From NCBI GenBank assembly GCA_013388755.1, contig JACAEQ010000028.1, forward strand, positions 1 to 64,000: a stretch of DNA of 64,000 nucleotides, given 5' to 3'. Numbering within the stretch: the stretch's first letter is position 1; every line of letters starts with the position of its first letter. Origin of the DNA: Chloroflexota bacterium. Its GTDB lineage: Bacteria; Chloroflexota; Chloroflexia; Chloroflexales; Roseiflexaceae. A program made the position numbers and the translations under genes. Below are positions 27,547 through 35,083 of the stretch, in pieces. The notes beneath the pieces were generated by a model. That model saw only the letters and a program-made list of their open reading frames with translations, did no database searches and was not told the DNA's origin.

Positions 27547-28806
27547 CTACGACTCGCGCCGCGCGAAACCAAACAGACCGCGTCGCTCAATAAGTGCAGC
27601 CAGTCCTTTCGAGCGGGGCCTTGCCGGGGCAAGCGTCAGCGTCGCGACCTGCTCGCCTGCCACGTGAGCCGCCAGTTTCAACAGGCTCTGCCCGACCCAG
27701 CTTTCCGGATGGGTGAGGACGACTGGAATGCCACGGTTCACACTATGCGTAACCAGCCGGCCTTCGCTCGGGATGTTTGCGCCGATCGGATGGCGCAGAT
27801 GTTGTTTGACATCGTCAAGCGCAATGCCATCCACACTTGGGAAACGATTGATGACCAGGGTGATCTTGCCGTGCACCAGTCCCTCGCGCTGGATGAATTC
27901 GAGGAACCGCTTCACGTTTTTGAGCGAGGGAACCTCGGGTGTGGTCACCACGAGCACGTCGTCGGCCCGACTGACGAGTGTTGCCGTCACTTCATCGAGG
28001 AACGACCAGGTATCTGCAATGACATAGCTGAAGCGATCGAGCAAGGCATCAATCACCCGGCTCAACTGTTCGCCGGTAATATCGCCGGCGGCGTCAGGGG
28101 TGTTGGGCGCCAGCAGCACATGGGTTCCCGAACTGTGCTGTTGCACGACCGAGCTGATCATGGCGTCATCCAGGTCATCGAGATGGTCAATCAGGTCAAC
28201 GAGCGTATGTTTCGACCAGAGATTGAGATGCACACCGGCATCGCCAAACTGGAGACAACAATCGGCAAGCAGAACCCGGCTTGCGCTGACCTGGCGCAGG
28301 CCGACCGCGAGGTTGGTTGCGATGGTGGTGGTACCGGAGCCGCCCTTGGGCGAAATGACGACGACGAGGCGCCCACGCGCCCTGGGGCGATCGCCGTCAA
28401 AGGCAATCAGCGCACGCGACCGGCGGTCGGTTTCGGTTGCGAGCAGTGATCGGATGCTCTGGATCAGCTCGGCATACTGCAGCGGGCGCCCGAGCACATC
28501 ACGCGCGCCGACTGCCACGAGCCGGCGCAGGATGGATGTATCCACGCGCGCAATGATCGCGATACAGATTGTCGCCGGCAGACTGGTGAATACCTGACGG
28601 ACCATCTGCTCCGCCTGATCGGCGTCACGGTCAACGATGACCAGGTCAGGACGTGTCTGCTGGATCAGATCGACGCCGGCGGTAGTCGCGGCGACGCGGT
28701 CGACACGGGCAATCTCGGGTTCTGCGGCCAGGCGGCTGATCCATTCTTGATCGAGACGCTCGGGGACCGTTACGACCACAACTCGAATGGCAGCATTGTT
28801 CGCCAC
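27547..28806 (-). CDS. cpaE: CpaE/TadZ-like localisation ATPase
   Basis: The 419-aa protein has an N-terminal atypical receiver-like domain (TRPDLVIVDRD) followed by a MinD/ParA-type ATPase with the deviant Walker A ISPKGGSGTTTIATNLA, a switch region LLADCCLQFGD, and FSYVIADTWSFLDEVT. CpaE/TadZ proteins place the Tad apparatus at the cell pole or septum. The canonical GKGGxGK signature Lys is kept, but the second Lys is replaced by T (GSGTTT), which is common in CpaE and may reduce ATPase activity. GTG 28806 has AAGGA upstream; the reading to 28842 is not preferred. Confidence 0.88.
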   Translation of the reverse strand: MANNAAIRVVVVTVPERLDQEWISRLAAEPEIARVDRVAATTAGVDLIQQTRPDLVIVDRDADQAEQMVRQVFTSLPATICIAIIARVDTSILRRLVAVGARDVLGRPLQYAELIQSIRSLLATETDRRSRALIAFDGDRPRARGRLVVVISPKGGSGTTTIATNLAVGLRQVSASRVLLADCCLQFGDAGVHLNLWSKHTLVDLIDHLDDLDDAMISSVVQQHSSGTHVLLAPNTPDAAGDITGEQLSRVIDALLDRFSYVIADTWSFLDEVTATLVSRADDVLVVTTPEVPSLKNVKRFLEFIQREGLVHGKITLVINRFPSVDGIALDDVKQHLRHPIGANIPSEGRLVTHSVNRGIPVVLTHPESWVGQSLLKLAAHVAGEQVATLTLAPARPRSKGLAALIERRGLFGFARRES

Positions 28807-28849
28807 AAAAGGTATCCTTTCTCTGCTGCCGATCAGCAGCACCGGGCGG

Positions 28850-28889
28850 GGGCGACAGGCGCATCATGCCAGATGACGACCTGTCGCCC
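28850..28889. repeat. Inverted repeat GGGCGACAGG / CCTGTCGCCC
   Basis: GGGCGACAGG (28850-28859) and CCTGTCGCCC (28880-28889) form a perfect 10-bp stem in the gap between the cpaB-like and cpaE genes. A related GGCGACAGG/CCTGTCGCC pair follows kaiC at 34895-34996. It may be an intercistronic stability hairpin or a small dispersed palindrome. Confidence 0.5.
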
Positions 28890-28909
28890 GGGTGTCACAG
28901 CATGCCTGG

Positions 28910-29689
28910 CTAGCGCATATAACGCTCGATCAGTTCCGGGAGATTGAGCGGGTCGGTTGTAAACGGCTCGGTATCGGCCGGCGAACGCAGCGCAAAGTCG
29001 ATTGTGCCGCCGGTATCTTTGATATGCTTCAGAATGATGGCATCATCAGGGCGCATCGCGCAGAGCAGGGCCGTTGGCGGCGTCCTGGTTTCACCCTCTT
29101 TCGGTTCGGAGCGGAGCACCTTGAGCACCTGAATGTTCTGCAATGTCAGAGCGGTGGTTGGTGTCGTCGGCTGGTCGGGGGTCACCGGCGCAGCCTCATC
29201 CAGAGGTGTACTGAGGGTAAGAAACAGGTCGATGCGATCACCATCTTCAATCAAACTGCTCTGTCCCATGAGGTCAATGATCGGAAACGCGAACAGGACG
29301 TAGCCCTGCGGGATCTCCTGGCTCAATGCCGCACCGCGTTCACCGACGAACATATTCATCTGGAACGGATCACCCTGGCCGACCGCACGAGCCAGGATGC
29401 GGTTCTCAATCTGTGCCGTGTCCGTGAGCGCATTCACCGGCACGATATCGAGCGGAAAATCCTTCAACAGGATGTCGTCCCTGCTGATCGCATTGCCAGG
29501 TGCAAGAGGGCGGGCTGCCACTGGCAGCTTCATTGTCGGGACCTGTGGCTGCTGTTCCAGTACCGTGCGACGTGCCTGCTCAGCAGCTGCAATGGACTGC
29601 TGCTGGAGCACAACATAGACCAGTGCGCCGGCACCAACGGCCAGAAGCAACCCGAGAGTGAGAAGTATCCATCCGCTGCGGCGTGTCAC
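28910..29689 (-). CDS. cpaB: Flp pilus assembly protein CpaB/RcpC
   Basis: The 259-aa protein has one N-terminal transmembrane helix (GWILLTLGLLLAVGAGALVYVVL), a SAF/CpaB domain (MKLPVAARPLAPGNAISRDDILLKD and later ILARAVGQGDPF) and a C-terminal RcpC/CpaB domain. In diderms CpaB supports the outer-membrane secretin; here no secretin gene is present, matching a monoderm-like envelope. GTG 29689 follows GGAGG. It is the first gene of the minus-strand Tad operon. A weak TATATT (minus strand, 29727-29732) may be the -10 box. Confidence 0.85.
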   Translation of the reverse strand: MTRRSGWILLTLGLLLAVGAGALVYVVLQQQSIAAAEQARRTVLEQQPQVPTMKLPVAARPLAPGNAISRDDILLKDFPLDIVPVNALTDTAQIENRILARAVGQGDPFQMNMFVGERGAALSQEIPQGYVLFAFPIIDLMGQSSLIEDGDRIDLFLTLSTPLDEAAPVTPDQPTTPTTALTLQNIQVLKVLRSEPKEGETRTPPTALLCAMRPDDAIILKHIKDTGGTIDFALRSPADTEPFTTDPLNLPELIERYMR

Positions 29690-30010
29690 TGCCTGCCTCC
29701 TTACGGATTAACGAAGCCAGTCTGTGAATATATCGCCGTTAGCTTGAGAATGTTATGGGGTGCGCATAACATCTTCGTAAGCCTTACGGCCAGGGAAAGA
29801 CACGGTTTTTTTATCGCAGCGGGCGGTGGCCCAGAGTGTGCGGGCAGATGTTCCCGCCAGCGCCAGCGTTGATTCATGCGTCTCTATGGGGGGCAAGCGG
29901 CGCCGATGCCAGCCGACGGGCAGGTGTGTCGAGCCACGTCCGGTCAGATGACAAGTTGTCATCCGCTGATGTGACTACGATAAGAAAACGTGGCGTCGTC
30001 GTACTATGCG

Positions 30011-30065
30011 GCTATGCGAATAACGGATGTTGGATGGCATTGCGCGCGACACGACGCAATCGAGT
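30011..30065. mobile_element. Family 1 element, left-end fragment
   Basis: GCTATGCGAATAACGGATG followed by GGATGGCATTGCGCGCGA matches the left end of the copy that begins 80 bp later. Two left ends in tandem suggest an insertion next to, or into, an older copy. Confidence 0.55.
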
Positions 30066-30090
30066 GGCACGAGCGGAGCGTGCTTTAGCG

Positions 30091-30237
30091 CCTATCCGAA
30101 TAACGGATGGTTGGATGTCATTGCGAGCGAAGCAATCTACCGGCGTGAGAGGAGATTGCTTCAGCCACACGTCGCTCGCTGCACGCTATCGCTCGCGCTC
30201 CGCGCAGTGATACGAGGCGTATCGTTTTTCGGAGAGG
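30091..30237. mobile_element. Family 1 element, nearly complete copy
   Basis: CCTATCCGAA (30091-30100) pairs with TTCGGAGAGG (30228-30237, one mismatch). The interior GTCATTGCGAGCGAAG, AGATTGCTTCAGCC and CTCGCGCTCCGCGCA match other copies. With the preceding fragment it makes up much of the 630-nt gap between the cpaB and response regulator genes. The rest of that gap (29690-30010) shows only a weak tad promoter candidate. Confidence 0.7.
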
Positions 30238-30309
30238 CCCTCTGTGGGGAGGCAGACACGCGAGGGATCGGGCTGTACTGTGGCGAGGTCAGATAACGTT
30301 GGCAGGCTA

Positions 30310-30678
30310 TCAGCCGAGCATCGACTGCACGAGGCTCAGGAATTGCTCGATATCGAACGGCTTCTGGATGATCACCGCTCCCTCGGCTTCCAGGTCAGCG
30401 AACCAGGGCTTGCGGTTCAGCGCGGTCATGATAAAGATTGGAATACCATCTTCCTGAAGCTGATCTTTCATCTGCTGGAAGGCCTCGACACCATCCATCT
30501 GCGGCATCATGATGTCACAGATGACAAGATCGGGCCGGATGGCTGCAAGTTTCCGGATGCCTTCCTGGCCATCACCGGCGAGTTCGACGCGATACCCGGC
30601 ATCCCGCAGCGCAATCTCAAGCACCGTCTGCATCGCGAGGTCGTCATCGATGACAAGAATCGTAGGCTGCTCTTCCAT
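30310..30678 (-). CDS. Single-domain response regulator (REC)
   Basis: The 122-aa protein is a stand-alone receiver: acidic pocket IDDD (residues 10-13), phospho-acceptor Asp55 in DLVICDIMMPQMDG, a Thr in IMTALN and the conserved Lys in IIQKPFD. It has no output domain, so it probably works like CheY/Spo0F or as a phosphate relay. It is transcribed divergently from the histidine kinase that opens the kai cluster. The ATG at 30678 is chosen because the receiver fold begins there; the upstream TTG at 30765 lies close to the predicted transcript start but gives an unrelated N-terminus. Confidence 0.88.
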   Translation of the reverse strand: MEEQPTILVIDDDLAMQTVLEIALRDAGYRVELAGDGQEGIRKLAAIRPDLVICDIMMPQMDGVEAFQQMKDQLQEDGIPIFIMTALNRKPWFADLEAEGAVIIQKPFDIEQFLSLVQSMLG

Positions 30679-30776
30679 GGTGGCGCAATCCTGTGTGTTC
30701 CAGGCACTGGCGATGCATCGCGGACGGATGACAGGGTGGCGCTCTTCGATCGGACCACCCGGCAACAGGCGCGCGT

Positions 30777-30785
30777 ATTATAGCA
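30777..30785 (-). promoter_or_regulatory. Extended -10 promoter (TGCTATAAT) for the response regulator
   Basis: On the minus strand TGCTATAAT occupies 30785-30777, giving a start near 30770 and a leader of about 90 nt to the ATG at 30678. It is back-to-back with the kinase promoter at 30812-30820, so both genes share a compact divergent control region. Confidence 0.5.
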
Positions 30786-30811
30786 TGAAGCGCAGCATCG
30801 CCAGAAGGAGT

Positions 30812-30820
30812 TGGTATAAT
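30812..30820 (+). promoter_or_regulatory. Extended -10 promoter (TGGTATAAT) for the kai cluster
   Basis: TGGTATAAT ends seven bases before the kinase ATG at 30828. Transcription would start at or next to the A of that ATG, predicting a leaderless message for the first gene of the kinase-REC/KaiA-kaiB-kaiC unit. The AAGGAG at 30805-30810 would then lie upstream of the transcript. Confidence 0.55.
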
Positions 30821-30827
30821 ATGCGGT

Positions 30828-32084
30828 ATGGATGACAATCGATCCGATCATGATCAGCGATCGGCAACCTGGCGCGCCGGCTCCACCATAGATGCGACGG
30901 TGGTCGGCACGATCACGGGCCAGGACGTGCTTGATGTACTGACAGCACAGATAGCAGTGCTTGACCGCAATGGCGCGATTGTCATGACAAACCAGGCCTG
31001 GCGGCGGTTCGTTGCGACGCAGAGCGGCGAGCGAGCAACGCTGGAGGTTGGCGCGAGCTATCGTGACATCTGGCGTGATGGACGCGGCATCGCTGACCCG
31101 GGGGCACGCGACGTGCAGCAGGGTATTGAGGCGGTCCTGCGCGGTGACATGGCGTATTTCGCGACGGAATATCAGCGCAGGAGCGGTTCTGCCGGTCGCT
31201 GGTTTCGGCTGGAGGCGACGTCGCTCCAGACGGGCGGCGCCGTCGTGACTCATACCGACATCACGGCGCAGCATGTGGCAGAGTACACCACCAGGCTGTA
31301 CGAGCAACGCCAGCGTCTGCGTGAGCGACTCCGGCGGCGCAGGCGCATCGCACAGGGGCGGCGTCAGTCAATGCGGCTGCTGGTGGAGCAGTCGGCACAA
31401 CTGGCGCGCGCAAATGCCGAACTCAAGCAGTTCGCATCGGTGGTGTCACACGAGTTGCATGAGCCGCTCCGGATGGTGGCTCGTTTTCTCGAGTTACTCC
31501 GGCGACGGTATGGCGGGCGTCTCGATACCCAGGCCGACGAGTATATCGGCTACGCCTATGATGGCGCTGTGCGCATGCAGGCACTGATCGACAAACTGCT
31601 GGCATACACCCGGCTGGATCGCCCGGGACGCCCGCCGCGACCGGTGGATTGCGACGATGTCCTGGCACGCGCCATCGGTGTGCTGCAGGTGGCGTTGACC
31701 GAAAGCCAGGCGGAGGTGACGTTCGACCCGATGCCGACCGTGCTGGGTGACGATGTCGAAATTGGCCTGGTGTTTCGTAATCTGATCAGTAATGCGATCA
31801 AGTTTTGCGGCCCCGGCCATCCGCGCATCCACATTGGTGCACGGCGCGAGGGGGACAGGTGGCTGTTTTCGGTGCGTGACCATGGGATTGGCGTTGCGCC
31901 CGGCGACGCAGAGCGTATTTTCGACATGTTTGTACGTGCGCAGAATCGAAATGCCTACCCGGGCAACGGCATCGGGCTGGCGATCTGTCGCAAAGTCGTC
32001 ATGCGGTATGGGGGGCGGATCTGGGTCGAAAGCCCCGCAGATGGCGGAGCGCTGTTCTGCTTCACACTGCCGGCAGCGCCATAG
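30828..32084 (+). CDS. PAS-containing sensor histidine kinase of the kai cluster
   Basis: The 418-aa cytoplasmic kinase has a PAS domain (about 35-150, IAVLDRNGAIVMTNQAWRRF), a coiled-coil linker, a HisKA domain with His208 in FASVVSHELHEPLRMV, and an HATPase domain: N box LVFRNLISNAIKF, G1 VRDHGIGVAPGDAERIF, G2 GNGIGLAICRKV. The HELHEPLR form of the H box is common in bacteriophytochrome-like kinases, but no GAF/PHY or KaiB-like sensor domain is present, so it is not a SasA orthologue by architecture. It is followed 48 nt later by the REC protein and then kaiB-kaiC, making it a candidate input or output kinase of that timer. Confidence 0.88.
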   Translation: MDDNRSDHDQRSATWRAGSTIDATVVGTITGQDVLDVLTAQIAVLDRNGAIVMTNQAWRRFVATQSGERATLEVGASYRDIWRDGRGIADPGARDVQQGIEAVLRGDMAYFATEYQRRSGSAGRWFRLEATSLQTGGAVVTHTDITAQHVAEYTTRLYEQRQRLRERLRRRRRIAQGRRQSMRLLVEQSAQLARANAELKQFASVVSHELHEPLRMVARFLELLRRRYGGRLDTQADEYIGYAYDGAVRMQALIDKLLAYTRLDRPGRPPRPVDCDDVLARAIGVLQVALTESQAEVTFDPMPTVLGDDVEIGLVFRNLISNAIKFCGPGHPRIHIGARREGDRWLFSVRDHGIGVAPGDAERIFDMFVRAQNRNAYPGNGIGLAICRKVVMRYGGRIWVESPADGGALFCFTLPAAP

Positions 32085-32132
32085 CCAGGAGCGGCAGTCT
32101 TGGGTCGTTCCACCGGAGGGCGGAGACCTGGT

Positions 32133-32981
32133 ATGAACATGGAGAGAAGCACACCGCTTCAGGTGCTGCTGGTCGAAGATAATCCGGGCGACGCTCGCCT
32201 GGTCAGTGAGGCGCTGGCAGACGCAGGCACCGGGCAGTTTGTGCTTACACAGGTTGATACCCTGGCCGATGGGCTTGCCTTACTCAAGCAACGGTCATTC
32301 GACGCCATGCTTCTCGATCTATCGTTGCCCGACAGCCAGGGATTACACACGCTTGAGCGTACACTGGAGCAGGCGCCAGGCATCCCGGTGATTGTCCTTA
32401 CTATGCTGAATGACGAAAACCTGGGCATCCGCGCCGTCCAGATCGGTGCACAGGATTATCTGCTCAAAGGGCGTAGTGACCATGAGCTACTGGTCCGGTC
32501 GGTGCGTTACGCCATCGAGCGGCAGCGGCTCCTGGCCGAGTTGCATCTGGCGCGCCAGCAGGAACAACTGGCGCGCAATGCCAGCGAGATCGCGGCCGTT
32601 GCACGCCTCTCACAGGATGCCGGCACGGCCGTAACGGCCCGGCTCTATGGATCGCCACCACTGCGAGAGGTGCAGCCGGAGCTGTTTCGTGACCTGGTAA
32701 CGCGCTATGCCAATATTCTTGACCAGTGTCTCGAGCGGCGAGCGTTCAAGATCGAAGTCAATACGTCCGACATGCTACGTGAAATGGCACACCAGCTCGG
32801 TTTTTTGCATGCCGGCCCGCGCGATGTGGTTGACGTGCACACGCACGCAATACGGCAACAGGTGCGGAATACCAGCGTACCGCGGATGCAAGCGTATGTG
32901 GAGGAGGGACGACTGCTCGTGCTTGAACTTATGGGATACCTGGCATCCTACTATCGAAGCCACGCTCTCGGGCGAGGGTAA
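32133..32981 (+). CDS. Receiver domain fused to a KaiA-C-like (or RsbU-N-like) helical domain
   Basis: The 282-aa protein has a complete receiver (residues 8-128: E15/D16 acidic pair, phospho-acceptor Asp62 in AMLLDLSLPD, Thr90, Lys112), a helical linker, and a C-terminal all-helical domain (about 182-278). The segments RDVVDVHTHAIRQQV (230-244) and GRLLVLELMGYLASYYRSH (259-277) resemble the VVEIHMEL and RLTLIDVIAHLCEMYRR blocks I remember from the KaiA C-terminal KaiC-binding domain. RsbU N-terminal domains share this fold and are the main alternative. The gene lies immediately upstream of kaiB-kaiC. A REC-KaiA chimera called KaiA3 is known from Synechocystis; this may be a Chloroflexota counterpart. 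Start 32133 has GGAG. Confidence 0.75.
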   Translation: MNMERSTPLQVLLVEDNPGDARLVSEALADAGTGQFVLTQVDTLADGLALLKQRSFDAMLLDLSLPDSQGLHTLERTLEQAPGIPVIVLTMLNDENLGIRAVQIGAQDYLLKGRSDHELLVRSVRYAIERQRLLAELHLARQQEQLARNASEIAAVARLSQDAGTAVTARLYGSPPLREVQPELFRDLVTRYANILDQCLERRAFKIEVNTSDMLREMAHQLGFLHAGPRDVVDVHTHAIRQQVRNTSVPRMQAYVEEGRLLVLELMGYLASYYRSHALGRG

Positions 32982-32996
32982 GAACAGCCGTGCGAT

Positions 32997-33015
32997 GGTC
33001 GCCGCGTGGGCGACC
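32997..33015 (+). promoter_or_regulatory. Short hairpin ahead of kaiB
   Basis: GGTCGCC (32997-33003) and GGCGACC (33009-33015) form a 7-bp GC stem with a 5-nt loop between the REC gene stop (32981) and the kaiB ribosome-binding site (about 33038). It is too weak and lacks a T-run for firm termination, but could tune the ratio of the upstream proteins to KaiB/KaiC. Confidence 0.4.
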
Positions 33016-33050
33016 CGGCAATTGGATTGTGCGCAGTGGAAAGGGATCCG

Positions 33051-33350
33051 ATGACGAGCAAGTTCGTCCTGAAGCTCTATGTCACCGGACAGACGCCACG
33101 CACTGAGCGAGCGATACAGAACTTGCGGCGAATCTGTGAGCAGAGCCTGGGGAGCCAGTATCAACTGTTCGTGATTGATGTGCTGGAACAGCCGCATCTT
33201 GCCGAGCAGGAGCGCATTCTGGCCACACCGACGTTGATCAAGGAGCTGCCATTACCGGTTCGACGCATCATTGGCGATCTGTCAGATACGCTGAAGGTGC
33301 TGCAAGGGCTGGATCTGCCCATCCCAAGGACAGGAGGAACGCAGGAGTGA
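33051..33350 (+). CDS. kaiB: Circadian clock protein KaiB
   Basis: KaiB is a fold-switching thioredoxin-like protein that binds the CI ring of phosphorylated KaiC. The 99-aa product is full length (usual length about 100) with [50 protein letters not shown] and [11 protein letters not shown], all family hallmarks. ATG 33051 follows GGAAAGGG; the in-frame reading from 33006 adds 15 residues with no similarity. Its stop overlaps the kaiC GTG start (GTGA), so KaiB and KaiC are translationally coupled. Confidence 0.95.
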   Translation: MTSKFVLKLYVTGQTPRTERAIQNLRRICEQSLGSQYQLFVIDVLEQPHLAEQERILATPTLIKELPLPVRRIIGDLSDTLKVLQGLDLPIPRTGGTQE

Positions 33351-34885
33351 GTCATAATCCGCATCAGTCCGCGATTGAAAAACTGGCCACTGGAATCGGG
33401 GGCTTCGATCTGATCGCCAACGGTGGTGTTCCCGAAGGCCGCACGACTCTGGTATCCGGTACAGCCGGCAGCGCAAAAACCGTGTTTGCGGCTCAGTTCC
33501 TTGCTGAAGGCATTCGCAAGCACAATGAACATGGCGTGTTCGTCACTTTCGAGGAACCACCATCCGACATCCGGCGCAACATGGGGTCGCTCGGCTGGGA
33601 CATTTCGACCTGGGAGAAGGAAGGGCGCTGGGTGTTCGTTGATGCCTCACCACAACCAGGTGAGGAGGTGATGTTCGCCGGCAGCTATGATCTTGGGGCA
33701 TTGCTGGCGCGTATCGAGAGCGCTGTGCGGCGGATCGGCGCGCGACGGTTGTCGATGGATTCGCTTGGCGCGATTTTCACCCAGTTTGCCGACGGCGCGG
33801 TGGTGCGCCGTGAGTTGTTCCGCGTCGCGTCGGCGCTGAAACGGATGGGTGTCACGGCGGTGATGACCGGCGAACGCACCCAGGAATATGGCGATATTGC
33901 ACGCTACGGCGTCGAGGAGTTTGTGGCAGATAACGTCATTATTCTGCGCAATGTGCTCGAGGATGAAAAACGCCGCCGCACCATCGAGATTCTGAAGTTT
34001 CGCGGCACTTCGCATCAGAAGGGTGAGTTTCCCTTTACGATCATGTCTGGTGAAGGCATGGTCGTGATTCCGCTGTCGGCTATCGAACTGAAGCAACGCT
34101 CATCCGATATTCGTGTCACGTCAGGTAATGTAGAACTGGACCATATGTGCGGTGGTGGGTTCTTTCGCGACTCGATCTTGCTGGTGTCCGGGGCCACCGG
34201 CACCGGAAAGACGCTGATGACCACCGAATTCATGGCCGGCGGGGTCAGGCGCGGCGAACGCTGCCTGTTATTCGCGTTCGAGGAGAGCCGTGAGCAATTG
34301 TTTCGCAATGCAACCGGCTGGGGTGTTGATTTCGAGCAGATGGAGCACGACGGGTTACTGCGCGTGGTGTGCGAGTATCCGGAGACTGCCGGGCTGGAAG
34401 ATCATCTGATCGCAATGAAGAAGATTATTACCGACTTCCGTCCTAACCGGGTGGCGGTTGATAGTCTCTCCGCACTGGAACGCGTGTCAACGATCCGCGG
34501 CTTTCGCGAGTTTGTGATCAGCCTGACGTCGTTCATCAAACATCAGGAGATCGCCGGTATGTTCACGGCGACGACGCCGAGCCTGATGGGTGGCGAGTCG
34601 GTGACCGAGACGCATATCTCGACGCTGACCGACTCGATCATCTTGTTGCGGTATGTCGAAATGTACGGCGAGATGCGTCGCGGCCTGACGGTGCTGAAGA
34701 TGCGCGGATCGATGCACGATAAGGACATTCGCGAGTTTACGATTGATAATCGCGGCATGCATATCGGACGTCCATTCCGCCAGGTCACCGGGATTCTGTC
34801 CGGCAACCCGATTCATATCACGCCTGGCGAGATCGATCGCCTCAGCGGGCTGTTTGGCGATGATGGCAACGCCGGGCAAGGCTGA
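33347..34885 (+). CDS. kaiC: Circadian clock ATPase/autokinase KaiC
   Basis: KaiC is a double-RecA ring ATPase whose CII domain autophosphorylates. The 512-aa protein (cyanobacterial 519) has CI Walker A GTAGSAKT (38-45), CI catalytic FEEPP (Glu69/Glu70), CII Walker A GATGTGKT (282-289), CII catalytic AFEESREQ, and the phosphosites Ser425-Thr426 in [16 protein letters not shown], matching S431/T432. The C-terminal A-loop region [17 protein letters not shown] is conserved, the part KaiA pulls on in cyanobacteria. CI has Ala instead of Gly before the Walker Lys. GTG 33347 has AGGAGG upstream and overlaps the kaiB stop. Confidence 0.95.
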   Translation: MSHNPHQSAIEKLATGIGGFDLIANGGVPEGRTTLVSGTAGSAKTVFAAQFLAEGIRKHNEHGVFVTFEEPPSDIRRNMGSLGWDISTWEKEGRWVFVDASPQPGEEVMFAGSYDLGALLARIESAVRRIGARRLSMDSLGAIFTQFADGAVVRRELFRVASALKRMGVTAVMTGERTQEYGDIARYGVEEFVADNVIILRNVLEDEKRRRTIEILKFRGTSHQKGEFPFTIMSGEGMVVIPLSAIELKQRSSDIRVTSGNVELDHMCGGGFFRDSILLVSGATGTGKTLMTTEFMAGGVRRGERCLLFAFEESREQLFRNATGWGVDFEQMEHDGLLRVVCEYPETAGLEDHLIAMKKIITDFRPNRVAVDSLSALERVSTIRGFREFVISLTSFIKHQEIAGMFTATTPSLMGGESVTETHISTLTDSIILLRYVEMYGEMRRGLTVLKMRGSMHDKDIREFTIDNRGMHIGRPFRQVTGILSGNPIHITPGEIDRLSGLFGDDGNAGQG

Positions 34886-34894
34886 TGGGAACAT

Positions 34895-34996
34895 GGCGAC
34901 AGGTGACAGGTGATAGTGTGGTGTTGATCGCGGGATTGCGCACATTGCACCTGACCGGCTCTCAGGTGATGCACCGGTGCCCTGGCGCCTGTCGCC
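34895..34996. repeat. Inverted repeat downstream of kaiC
   Basis: GGCGACAGG (34895-34903) pairs with CCTGTCGCC (34988-34996), and the neighbouring TGACAGG/CCTGGCG extend it imperfectly. The arms resemble the palindrome at 28850-28889. The 198-nt gap between kaiC and the LysM gene holds nothing else I can identify; this may end or protect the kai transcript. Confidence 0.4.
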
Positions 34997-35083
34997 CGGC
35001 ATCGTCATGAGCGCACGATCAGGGAAGCGAAGGAGGATCGGCGAGGTGCATCCGGCAAGCAATTATGCCCCCGCCTGAGCGGC

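Noticed and set aside
29836-30300. Short plus-strand open frames upstream of the response regulator
   Set aside because: They run through family 1 inverted-repeat elements and have no ribosome-binding sites or similarity.
30507-31307. 266-aa minus-strand open frame overlapping the kinase gene
   Set aside because: It is an out-of-frame shadow of the response regulator and kinase genes with no domain similarity.
33006-33050. 15-residue longer KaiB N-terminus
   Set aside because: KaiB similarity starts at MTSKFVLK, and a ribosome-binding site precedes ATG 33051.
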